64,000 bases of DNA, taken from Metridium senile. Lineage: Eukaryota; Cnidaria; Anthozoa; Actiniaria; Metridiidae. The translations under genes and the position numbers were made by a program. The stretch is taken from contig OX459106.1 of NCBI GenBank assembly GCA_949775045.1, forward strand, positions 4,769,384-4,833,383. Direction: 5' to 3'. Under the pieces are notes generated by a model that worked only from the letters and a program-made list of their open reading frames with translations, ran no database searches and had not been told where the DNA came from. Positions 32,044-43,490 of the stretch are shown piece after piece. Numbering within the stretch: position 1 is the first letter of the stretch; each line of letters starts with the position of its first letter.

Positions 32044-35000
32044 GTAAGCTGTAACGATATAGAAATACTAAAAAGATAAATAAAAAAAAGCAGAAAAATA
32101 AAAAAGCAGAAAAATTGAAATATACAATGATAAAAGATAATAATAACAAGTTATTTGTTATATAATTTAAGAGTCATTGTCTGAGAAAACCGGGCAGGTG
32201 CGAAAGATGGGGGTCGGCCGATTTCCTTCAAATTTATACCATTTAATAGGCATCTGATATAAATAAGAATGGCCAAATATGAGCATCAACGGACTTTTAC
32301 TTTTCGAGTTTACCACCCCCCTCGGTTTTGGCTCCAAAAAGACCAAAAATGACCTAAATTTTAGCTCAACTTTGAGTGGTTCTAAAATCCAAAGTATGAT
32401 GCTGATCGACTTCTTTTCATTTCTATCCAATTCTTTGACGTCTAAATAGTACATCTATGGTAATAACTACTAATTTCGAAAAATATTTTTTGTCAGGCGC
32501 TTTGTTATTTATCGTCTTCACGTCTCACTTTGAGCGACGACGCGATTTTAGCCAAATTCAAAAAATGTTTTCTCAAATTAGCGGCAGTTTTTTTCCAATT
32601 TTTTTGCATCTTCTAATAAAAGAAGGGTTTCTTGTTGTATTTCAACAAACTAAAGCGCGGGACCTTTTTTAGTTTGAAAATAAAACAAGCTCAAAGTCAA
32701 TGAATTTGCATAAATTAACTAACCAATTTTCCGCTAATTAGCATACACGATAACATATAAACTATTTTTAGATGAACGAATTAAGCACATAATGATCTCA
32801 AATACTTCGGAAACTAAGTTTTGTTGGATATTTGATAACACTAGAACCTGTTCTATATCTTTCGAGTTCACTAATCCACACTTGATGACAATCAAAAAAC
32901 TTGAAGACCTTCCCGCGAAAGTCAATCTTCAGTACCATTATTCGTTATATTGTGTTCTTACTAAATCTGGCTTAATGTTATGGGAAATCCTCATTGATAG
33001 AAGGTTTAGTTATTCTATTGGTCCTCTTTTGGATTTGATATAGTTTTGATTTCTTACAGGACAATTTAAAGGGTAATTATGTAAATTAGTTTGACATATG
33101 AACGAAAACGGAGTTGAATTACACTTTTATTTTCAAATTGAATATTGCCTCTTGTAAAAGTGTCAATACTACTTGTAGATGCAGTACCAACTTCCTCGAC
33201 AGTTTTACTAGCAATGGTCTGAAACTGAAGATCGATGCACCTAGTATCATGTCAGTACTCAACAACTATATCAATCAGTGGTATAGCAACATCAGCCGAT
33301 AACAATATTGATCGATAACAATGTTAACGACAATAGCAACAACAACAACAACAGCATGCAAAAGTTAAAACAACAATAATACTAACAACAACAACAATAA
33401 GTACACTTAGTCTAACAATAACAACGACGCCACCAAGAATGATATTAACAACAACAACATGAACGGCGCCACCAAGAATGATATTAACAACAACAACATG
33501 AACGACGCCACCAAGAATGATATTAACAACAACAACATGAACGGCGCCACCAAGAATGATATTAACAACAACAACATGAACGGCGCCACCAAGAATGATA
33601 TTAACAACAACAACATGAACGGCGCCACCAAGAATGATATTAACAACAACAACATGAACGGCGCCACCAAGAATGATATTAACAACAACGACGACTGCGC
33701 CATCAAGAATGATATTAACAACAACAACAACAACAACGTCCCCACCAAGAATGAAATTAACAACAACAACAATGATGCCACCAAGAATGATATTAACAAC
33801 AACAACAACGTCCCCACCAAGAATGATATTAAAAACAACTACAACAACAACAACAACAACAACAATGGCGCCACCAAGAATGACATTAACAACAAAAACA
33901 ACAACAACGGCGCCACCAAGAATGATATTAACAACAACAACAACAACAACGTCCCCACCAAGAATGAAATTAACAACAACAACAATGATGCCACCAAGAA
34001 TGATATTAACAACAACAACGACAACGACGCCACCAAGAATGATATTAACAACACCAACAACAACAACGACACCAAAAATTATATTAACAACAACAACAAT
34101 GGCGCCACCAAGAATGACATTGACAACAACAACAACAACGACACCAAGAATTATATTAACAACAACAACAACAACAACAGCGCCACCAAGAACGATATTA
34201 ACAACAACAACGACAACGTACGACGACACCAAGATTTTATATAATAACAACAACAACAACATCAACGACGCCACCAAGAATGAAACTTACAACAACAACA
34301 ATACAACAATGGCCCCACAAATAACAACAATAAGTATACTAACAACAACCACAACAACGTAGCCACCAAGAATAATACTTACAACAACAACAACGGTGCC
34401 ACCAACAATGAAAGTAACAGCAAAACAAAACTACACCACCAACAATGATACTAATAACTACAGCAACAATGCCACCGTCAATGATACCAACAGCAACAAG
34501 GATCAGCTAACAACAACAACAACACCAATAAGGATACTAACAACTACAAGGACACTAGGAACAACAACGACGCCACCAACAATAACTAATGATACTAACA
34601 ACAACAGCAACAATGCCACCAAGAATGATACTCAAAACAACGACGCTGCCAACAATGATACCAACAACACCAACAACGAGGATACTAACAACAACAGCAA
34701 CGACATCAACAACAATGATACTTACAACAACAAAAGCAACAAAGATACTTACAACAACAACACCATTAACAATGATGCTAGCATCAACGACGACACCGAT
34801 AATAATACTAACAACAACACAATAATACTTACCACCACTACCACAACAACAACAACAAGAATACTAACAACAATAACGACGAAACTAACAATAGATACTA
34901 ATCAACGACAACAATGATACTTAACAACAACAACACCATTTACAAGGATACTAACAGCAACGACGACACCGACACCGACAATGATACTGACAACAACAGC

Positions 35001-38000
35001 AACGTACTTCATGTATTTCAGACGCTGTTTGATTGATATTCTAAATGTATTATCAGTATTATTGACACATCATGGTTGCGTTATAGCAAATAAAGAATGT
35101 ACATTGTACTTATATCTACACAATACATATTATCTATGACCGCTATAAATATTTATGGAAAATATGTTTTCGTGAAATTACAGGGAGCTGAAGGTTGATT
35201 TTGCTTGAAAGTCCTCCTTTTCGAGCTTGTCAGCAAGTCTCGATTTTTAAATAGTGAACTCGTAAAATCAAAACATTGTTGACATATGTCAAACTAATTT
35301 ACATAATTACCCTTTAAATTGTCCTGTAAGAAATCAAAACTATATCAAATCCAAAAGAGGACCAATAGAATAACTAAACCTTCTATCAATGAGGATTTCC
35401 CATAACATTAAGCCAGATTTAGTAAGAACACAATATAACGAATAATGGTACTGACGATTGACTTTCGCGGGAAGGTCTTCAAGTGTTTTGATTGTCATCA
35501 AGTGTGGATTAGTGAACTCGAAAGATATAGAACAGGTCCTAGTGTTATCAAATATCCAACAAAACTTAGTTTCCGAAGTATTTGAGATCATTATGTGCTT
35601 AATTCGTTCATCTAAAAATAGTTTATATGTTATCGTGTATGCTAATTAGCGGAAAATTGGTTAGTTAATTTATGCAAATTCATTGACTTTGAGCTTGTTT
35701 TATTTTCAAACTAAAAAAGGTCCCGCGCTTTAGTTTGTTGAAATACAACAAGAAACCCTTCTTTTATTAGAAGATGCAAAAAAATTGGAAAAAAACTGCC
35801 GCTAATTTAAGAAAACATTTTTTGAATTTGGCTAAAATCGCGTCGTCGCTCAAAGTGAGACGTGAAGACGATAAATAACAAAGCGCCTGACAAAAAATAT
35901 TTTTCGAAATTAGTAGTTATTACCATAGATGTACTATTTAGACGTCAAAGAATTGGATAGAAATGAAAAGAAGTCGATCAGCATCATACTTTGGATTTTA
36001 GAACCACTCAAAGTTGAGCTAAAATTTAGGTCATTTTTGGTCTTTTTGGAGCCAAAACCGAGGGGGGTGGTAAACTCGAAAAGTAAAAGTCCGTTGATGC
36101 TCATATTTGGCCATTCTTATTTATATCAGATGCCTATTAAATGGTATAAATTTGAAGGAAATCGGCCGACCCCCATCTTTCGCACCTGCCCGGTTTTCTC
36201 AGACAATGACTCTTAAGACCATCGCGAATAAAATTGAAGAATTACTTATTTTAATTCCTTACATTGTTGTGGTCTCACAGCCAATGACATATTCAATAAA
36301 TGCTATTATATAAGTATTTAACACTAGATATAGGGCCAAAATATAGTTGATAAAAACTTCAATAAAGAATACAGACGATCAAACATCAACCTCAGGAATC
36401 TCAAACCGTTTCCTGATACAATAAATATAACGATACTTTTTTTTTTCGATAAATAAGATATGCACTGTATTCTTTTTCGTATTTTTTTCAATAGATGCTG
36501 CAGCTCGATTCACTCGAGTTCCTCCCAGTAAACTGTACGTCGTGAAAGGACAAACCGCCAGGTTCGTGTGGGAGTACCATGTTGATAATAGAAATCAAAA
36601 ATTGTATTCAATGTCACCAAAATGGTTCTTTTATGACTATGGAGGTTCACACACTATAGGATTTGATATTAAGGTCACTAAGCTAATGCTATGGAGGAAA
36701 TTTGTTATTGCTAAAGATTGTCCATCCCGGTTAAGTCAGCGAGTAAGTAGAGAGCCACCAGCTACGTTGGTTATTACTAATATAACCACGGCTGATAATG
36801 GTGAATATGGATGTGTCCTGGTTTTAAAAAGTGGATCAGCTGACAGTTTCCCTACGAGTAAAGCACAGCTTATCGTTATAGGTTAGTATTTTAACAATAA
36901 GAACTAAAATATTAAAAAAAATCTAAACATTTTTTTAATAAATCCATCGAAAAATGATCTGCAGCGTGATTCAATTCTGAAAACTATTTTATTAAATCAT
37001 TTTTATATAAAAACATCAAAATGCTCATCAAAAGACTGGTTATTGACCACTTAATTGGTTTCAGTTGGATTCAAAGTTTCATTAAATAAATATATTATTT
37101 GACAATTAGTTAATTTTTAATAATAAACGTTTATCTATATAATCAACATTTTTGAAGTATCTTTATATCATTCATAAATATTCTAGATAAACATTGTCAA
37201 CATGTTTCGCCAATTGATAGAGTACTATCCCCGGCAAAAAGGATCTATTTTGACTGTGATTGACTTTTGATTTATTTCAGAAACTCCACATTTTACCGTC
37301 CATCCAAATCCAACATCAATAACAACTGAACACTCGCACTTGACTATCAGCTGTACAGCGGTTGGTCCTCCAACACCAAACATCACGTGGGTGCGAGAAA
37401 GAGGTGCTACCAAGGTTACCATGACCAAAGGTGTTGGAAGTGCTACATTATCTTTCGCGGACATTTCCAGGCATGATAGTGGGAAGTACGAGTGCCAGGC
37501 AGTAAATAACCCCAACCAAAGTCCAGTTACAGCTAGTACAGTCATTACGGTCTATTGTAAGTACACTGAAGTAAATAGTCCATTGAACAATACATAACCA
37601 AGGTGGTAATCCAGAAAGACAGGGCTGGCCTCTTTAGTTGCATGTATATAGTATTTCTACTTGGAACATTAATTGCATGCTGTGCCTCATCTTGCGCCAG
37701 TGAGATTTACCTTCAGAAAGTCCCACGTGGTTTAATGAAAAATACAATCCCCTAAGCTTACCATTCATCTACCACTTTGGGGTGAGGAAATTTCTTATTC
37801 ATTTTCTTCCAAATGTTCTTTTGTTTTCTCTTCGATCAGACAGGCCTACGATCAACGAACTTTTGTCTACTAGTATTATCAGTTCCTGGAATGATAACAT
37901 GGTAACACTAAGGTGTAAATATTCCAGTGCACTACCTGGTCCTACCTGGAAATGGTACCGACCCAATGGTGACCTTATAACTTCTAATATACACAGTATC

Positions 38001-40318
38001 ACTGATGGTAGTGAGGTGACAGTGATGACTGGACAAGATAGTGGTGACTATGGCCGTTATAGATGTAAAGCAACTAATGTAGCTGGTAGCGATGAACACA
38101 GTATTACTGTTACTCAGCTTTGTATGTATAGTACGATACGTCGTGTATCATTTTATTAATTCACTCATGTTTTAATTTATTCATTAATCCATTTATTCAT
38201 TCTTCCGCTGCTTCTTTTGGTTATTTATTCAATTATCATTTATTAATAAAATAATTAACTCAAAAATTTTTATTGTCATAACATTGTAATTGCTTGTTTT
38301 TTTCCATCCATCCATTTTTTTTTCCTTTCTTCATTTATTGATCACAATAGGCCCTTTGCAGCTAGAAGTCACGTGATTCAACCTACCTTAAATCCAACAG
38401 ATGTGCCAAAATAATGTCCATAAATGTAAAGAGCATGCTGACATTAGCAAAACTACAAAGTTGAAATGTCAGCTCTATAGGTTCTAAATATTCATTCATT
38501 CAATCGTTGGTACATAAGCTGTTGCTTAATTAATTATTTTGTCATGTCTACAGACATCATTTATGTTCAAATTAATGTGTACTTATCGTTGATAGTGAAT
38601 AAAGGTCCTAGTTATCATAAAACTCTTCTAAATAGTCAATATTCAGCTGTTTTTAGCATCATTTTGACCTCTTGTTTACTCGGTTTAGCGATCTCTCCAA
38701 CGGTTCGATTTTCATACTCTGTGAATATGTGATATGTTTATCTAGGCGCGACGGCGTTAAATGGGACAGCGGTACATATTCACAGAGTATGAAATCGAAC
38801 CGTTGGAGAGATCGCTAAACCGAGTAAACAAGAGGTCAAAATGATGCTAAAAACAGCTGAATATTGACTATTTAGAAGAGTTTTATGATAACTAGGACCT
38901 TTATTCTCTATCAACGATAAGTACACATTAATTTGAACATAAATGTAGCGTTCTAGAGCCCTTGGTTAACTTGGTCTCGATAATATATTTATTATACGTT
39001 TTGTTTTATAGATCCTCCACAAGGACCACCCAGCATGGATGTTGCCTTTATTCAACCATCATCAGCAGTCATTATCTGGACAAGACCAGCGTATAATGGT
39101 GGTAGTTCAGTCATTGGATACAAGGTATTGGTTAATTCTACCACCATTCACATCAATACATCAAACGTTCTTCATCATAAAGAAATCACAGGTCTACATG
39201 ATGATACATTTTATGAAGTTAAAGTGCTGGCCAGGAATATAGTAGGATATGGTGATGCCTCTAGTGAGGTCTTCAAAACTCATAAACAAGGTACATTTGA
39301 CATATTCTAAATATATTCACTTATATACATTCTTAGCTTTTCACGTGATTAAGTTCAAAAGAGAAATACCTGAATGGATCGATCCCTATCGGGGAGTAGG
39401 TGAATGTCTCGAAACCCCGCCATTATGGTGAAAGAGCTTTTTTTTTTTGGATTATATTTGACTTGAGTTTGCTGGCTTTATGTGACTTCTCTGGGTTTGT
39501 GTGCGGGCAATCCGGTTCTCGTAATTCGTAATATGAACAGTGTGAGCAGAGGTCTGTGCTAAAATATTTAACGCTCAGGTATTAAGTGTGAGTGTGAGTA
39601 TCCTCAATTATTATCAGGCTCGTAACATGGTATATGGGATCAGGGATCAAGCCCAAAAATTAGGCCCTGATCAGGGATCAGAGTTCAGGGCTCAGGGATC
39701 GAAGGGCTTGGATCGAGGATCAGTGGGATCAAATTTTCAAAACGGGATCAAGGAACAAAAGTTGGGAAAAAACTTGGTCTTGAGATAGCTTGAGACGTTA
39801 TAAAAAGTTTATTTAAAGCGATAATGATAGCGATATAAGGAGTATCGATAACCACAACAATCACAACGATAACGAAAAATAATTAATGCAAAATTTAAAG
39901 ATAACGATTACGATAACCATAACGAAAAAAAGAGGATGATAAGGATGATTCTATGTTTGTAGGTGCTGCAGTAGTTGGTGTGTTAGCATTCTTTCTCTCT
40001 GTGTCTTTACTGGTGATCATCATGTTTGTTGTGTACACCATATGGACACGTAACAAGACAAACTCAGAGCAAGAGAATGCATCTGTTGAGATGACGCCAC
40101 CGACATCTTATTCAACACCAAATAAGGCACGAATCGGGCTGACAAGAGATGAGAACAGACGATCTTTTACCATGCAAGTCGTACCCAACACACCAGCTGA
40201 GTATGAAATACCAGGAAATCCAGACAAGAGAGAGACCAGTCAAGGCCATTATCAGCAGCTGAACCCTGCAACATTACAATACGATCCAACAGTTCAGTAC
40301 GAGCCCCTACGCTACTAG
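31977..40318 (+). CDS. Receptor gene B: V-like Ig, I-set, Ig, Fn3, TM, ITIM-like tail
   Basis: A paralogue of gene A. Exons: 31977-32043 signal; 36495-36881 V; 37281-37556 I-set; 37840-38121 Ig3; 39012-39290 Fn3; 39963-40318 TM and tail. Together they give 548 residues with all junctions GT-AG, phase 1. The 45-nt stalk exon seen in A and C was not found; the intron before the TM exon has unrelated sequence there. Because the missing exon is phase 1-1, the frame is kept. The tail ends VQYEPLRY then TAG, so the last visible motif is an ITIM consensus (Tyr about 543). Sequence matching A's ITAM-coding end lies after the stop with further stops and indels. A 4-kb fold-back element fills intron 1 and may affect expression. 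Confidence 0.83.
32167..36216. mobile_element. 4-kb fold-back element with 934-bp arms
   Basis: Left arm 32167-33100 and right arm 35283-36216 are inverted copies of equal length, 934 bp each, with few differences. They begin and end TTAAGAGTCATTG / CAATGACTCTTAA. The corresponding intron of the other copies reads TAAGAC(C)A at this place, so TTAA is a likely target duplication, as in piggyBac-type insertion. The 2.2-kb centre is mostly Asn-codon-like AAC repeats. No transposase is visible; matching open frames in the two arms are the same DNA read twice. Confidence 0.85.
33423..34990. repeat. AAC-rich microsatellite and 39-bp minisatellite in the fold-back loop
   Basis: From about 33423 a 39-bp unit (GCGCCACCAAGAATGATATT then AACAACAACAACATGAACG) repeats about seven times. 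It then grades into irregular (AAC)n, ACCAACAATGATACTAAC and similar units until about 34990. The unit length is a multiple of three and has no stop in several frames, which creates long artificial open frames on both strands. Confidence 0.85.
36495..36881 (+). CDS. Gene B exon 2, V-like Ig domain
   Basis: 129 codons, phase 1-1. KLYVVKGQTARFVWEYHV is nearly the same as in A. The middle differs (PKWFFYDYGGSHTIGFDIKV) and includes extra residues. The strand-B Cys is missing; Cys occur in AKDCPSRL and EYGC. Confidence 0.87.
37281..37556 (+). CDS. Gene B I-set Ig exon
   Basis: 92 codons, phase 1-1, with LTISCTAVGPPTPNITWVR and SGKYECQAVNNPNQSPV. It is close to the gene A and C copies. Confidence 0.88.
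37840..38121 (+). CDS. Gene B third Ig exon
   Basis: 94 codons, phase 1-1, with MVTLRCKYSSALPGPTWKWY and GRYRCKATNVAGSDEH. Donor GTATGT. Confidence 0.88.
38558..38945. mobile_element. Fold-back MITE in gene B intron 4
   Basis: Arms of about 172 bp (38558-38730 and 38774-38945) are nearly perfect inverted copies around a 43-bp loop. They start CATTTATGTTCAAATTAATG and end with its inverse. It is absent from the same introns of A and C. Confidence 0.8.
39012..39290 (+). CDS. Gene B fibronectin type III exon
   Basis: 93 codons, phase 1-1, with PPQGPPSMDV, IIWTRPAYNGGSSVIGYK and LARNIVGYGDASS. Confidence 0.89.
39963..40318 (+). CDS. Gene B transmembrane and cytoplasmic exon, ITIM-like end
   Basis: TM helix VLAFFLSVSLLVIIMFVVYT, then WTRNK. 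The tail has AEYEIPG, HYQQL and VQYEPLRY before TAG (40316-40318). VQYEPL fits [SIVL]xYxx[LIV]. The 3' flank 40319-40420 aligns with the coding end of gene A but has lost about 12 nt and gained stops. Confidence 0.87.
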
Positions 40319-42655
40319 TACTGATAAACGTAATAACACGTAAGAGCAATTACGTAACCGATCTACGGAATATCAATCACTACAACCGCGGTCTAATCTA
40401 AACAATACTTCTTTCAGTTAAGTTTAGTCGCATAATTATAATCAACCGTTACTTATGGAGATCCAATGGCTGCAAACGAAGTTTTATGTAAACAATATAG
40501 TTTGTTGTCCAGTTTCGTGACACTTCAGTTTGTAAATACAATTACTTCTCTACGGAGAAAAATAATTCTATGAAATTTTGTCATACATGCAAAGGCAAAT
40601 TTGTCAGCTTAAATATTGATGCAAATATTTTTACACAGCAAACCTCCACTACTCTGTCAACAGTTGCTTCTCTTCGAAGAATCCGTGCATGTAAAAGCCC
40701 TTCAAAACATGCATATTAAAGCTAAATGTTCAGTGTTTTCTCTGTAGTCCTTGTTTTTTTAAATATCAAATAGCCGGCGCGAAAAACGAGTTTAATTTGT
40801 TTGTGTCACGATACTGGTACTGTCACTGGGCAACATTCTGTACCTCTTGTAGTACTTCGCAATTGATCGATCGTAACATTGTGTTTATGCTTTAATGAAC
40901 TATACTGTTCAAGTGGTCAGTATAAGAGTTAAAGTAAATAGTTTTACGCTCCGCTGGAGCTAGTGCTTTCAAATATTTTTGTTTAAAAGCATTTACCTAT
41001 ATTTTTCCAATAAATCAGATAAAAAATGTAAATACAATTTGTCTTACTTTCAGTGCTAAATAGCGTTAAACTTTGTCACACGTGAAGTTAAAAGCCTACA
41101 ACTAGCAGCGCAGGGGAAAATGGGTTACCTATGTGTACATAAGGAGGCCTAGGCTTGAAATTGTTTTTTGACCGCGCGCGCAATATCGCCAATTTTACAA
41201 GACCCCTCTGACGCGTACAACATGTATTTTTATTAATAATAACACAATGAAATGGTACGTAGATTTTTTAATATTTTGGCAATTTTTTCCAATTAATGTT
41301 TAGATTAAGTAGATCCATTTTAAGAAAAATCTGTAATGAAAAACCATTTATATCTAGAAAAAATTATAATATTTCAATATTTTAATTTGTTTAATATTTT
41401 AAAAATTTCGCGCGTATTACAGATTTTTTTATTTTTCCTCAGTTGCAAGAACAGGTAGGGAAGTAGACATGTAAAAGTTCAGAAAAACTTTCACCGAAAA
41501 GATTTGGAGATATCAGCTTTAAGAAAAAAAAAATACAAATTATAGGTCCTTTTAACAGCGGCCTGCTGTTGTCATGACAACGTAAAACGCGATAATTTAA
41601 AAAAAATGCTATCCTAGATCCATAAGCTTCAAAATGATTTATCGGTTAACTGTGTAGTTTCACAATGATGCTGCATAACATGCAATATAAAGTAGGTATA
41701 TAGATATGCAGAAACCATTTCGAGCCTCCTTAATTAGAACGCAGGGATTTCATGGCCACATAACTACACTTGTCAATATGTTATTGAGAAATGACCATTT
41801 TGACGTATAAAAACAATTTATTTTCTGAACTAAACAATTTAGTTTTTGAACTAATCCATCCTTTGCGTCACTAGCTTGCGAGCTTTTCACGGGTGTCTCT
41901 CTAAGGGCGTATCAATGCGCATTAACCTGCCTCCATAGAACCAATACCTGAACACGAAGATTTTTTTTACGTCCCTCAATGTTGTTAAGTTGTTTTCTTT
42001 TTTTTGCGAGAGAGAGACATTTTACGTCGTTATCCGAGAGAACGTGAAGTTCTAATAATTTGTAAATTTTTAAGAAACAAAGGCAGAAACGTTTTCTCAA
42101 TTGTTTAAAGACCTTGAGTAATGGTCCGGCCGGGGCTTGAACCCAGACCTTCCGCACAGTAATCCGCAACTTTATCCACGGAGCTTATTTGTCGGCTAAT
42201 CCCCTAGCGTTTGACTTTCTTATCAGTTTTATTTCAATTTATAAAAGAAAGCATTGTGGTTACTGACCGCGTGTTTGAGTTATTGTGCTTCAAACATTGA
42301 AAATTGGCCCGCTTTCTTGTTTTAAAAGGGTACTGGATATTTGTATATACCCGATAGAAGTTGTTTCTTTTTCAACCTTAAAATTTGGAGTGCAAAATAC
42401 TGGTTGTTCAACTCTCGAGCTCGGCGCATTACCGTCTCATCTCCGTCCATGTCACATTTACATAAATATAACTGTGGTTTTTGACTGTTTGCAAACGCAG
42501 ACGTTTTTCGGTGGTTGCTGCTTATTTATACTTGGCATATTTCATGGTTTTCATTGATGTCAGTCAAAAATCTGTTTTACAACAAGCGGCTAGAATAAAT
42601 TAAAGAGTTCGCAGAAACCCGAAAACCGCAGTTAAAGCATGTCATAGTATCAGGC
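40319..42655. other. Intergenic region between genes B and C
   Basis: After about 100 bp that matches the coding 3' end of gene A, no gene is supported. A tRNA-like SINE head lies on the minus strand at about 42120-42200; the rest is AT-rich. Confidence 0.5.
42115..42200 (-). repeat. tRNA-derived SINE-like sequence
   Basis: On the minus strand an A-box-like AAGCTCCGTGGAT is followed about 45 bp later by a B box in CTGGGTTCAAGCCCCGG, where a 5-bp T stem can pair. The anticodon and acceptor stems do not fold cleanly, so it is a tRNA-related SINE or tRNA relic, not a working tRNA gene. Confidence 0.5.
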
Positions 42656-43423
42656 GGTCAACATTCACTTTCTGTAATACCAAAGCTGTTTAGCATATCT
42701 CAACATCGACCAAGGTTTGAGATATGTTGCCAAAGGAAATGTATTCATTTCAATAGGTTATCATCGATTACTATTGCATATTTTTTGGTAATTCGTGATG
42801 GTTCTATATTCTTAGCTGTCTAATGTCTACTCTTGGTACCAGAGGTTATTTTATACTTGCATGCTTTAGCAGTTTGTGAAGAAACAAGGAATAATCATCT
42901 GGCCAAATGAGCTTAATTAGACCCCTACTTCTATGCTGAATTGATTAACACTCTATTCTAGCTATATTTGGAATCTAATTTCGACAAGTTGCCAAATTAC
43001 GTCCAATGAAAACTCTTCAAAGAATTAAACCAACCAGAAGGCAGGGTCAAATACTGACCTTCCGCCTGTTATTGGCTTGGCGAATTGAAAATACTAAGCT
43101 CGTTGGGCCAGAGGGTTTCGAACATATCAATACAAGATCAAGAAACTCATAAGGTATTTAAGCTCAATCTTCTGAGTGGAGCATGCAACTAGAATAATTT
43201 AGGTAATTTATTTTTTGTTTTCAAAGTACTAACATTATATTAACTTTTGTTTAATGCTTATTTCTGATCAACCACAACATATATTTCGTTTACACAATGT
43301 TGCCAACTCGTACTTGATCGAATCCCACCAACTAAATATTTAAATCGTCTGGATAGGTTGGTATTACAGAAGAAAACATCATTTTGTTGATATTGGTGTG
43401 TGTATTGTGTATTACCTAGTACC
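42656..43423 (+). promoter_or_regulatory. Conserved 5' flank of receptor gene C
   Basis: Matches the upstream blocks of A and B at its start (GGTCAACATTCACTTTCTG, then ACCAAAGCTGTTTAGCATAT) and near the ATG (GGATAGGTTGGTATTACAGA). The middle is longer than in A and includes unrelated sequence. Confidence 0.5.
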
Positions 43424-43490
43424 ATGTCCTGTGTCTTGTGTCTTACTATTTATGGATTCCTTGGTCTGTCATTGCTACTTCCGCCATTAG
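43424..43490 (+). CDS. Gene C exon 1, signal peptide
   Basis: 67 nt, MSCVLCLTIYGFLGLSLLLP and onward, with a GTAAGC donor in phase 1. Confidence 0.87.

Noticed and set aside
33459..34244. 261-residue Asn-rich open frame and overlapping Thr-rich and Val-rich frames on both strands
   Set aside because: They come from a 39-bp minisatellite and AAC repeats whose unit is a multiple of three without stops. Several frames are open at once and there is no start context or domain.
32167..36216. Two 95-residue genes in opposite directions (32167-32454 and 35929-36216)
   Set aside because: They are the same sequence in the two arms of an inverted repeat, with no recognisable domain; repeat DNA, not genes.
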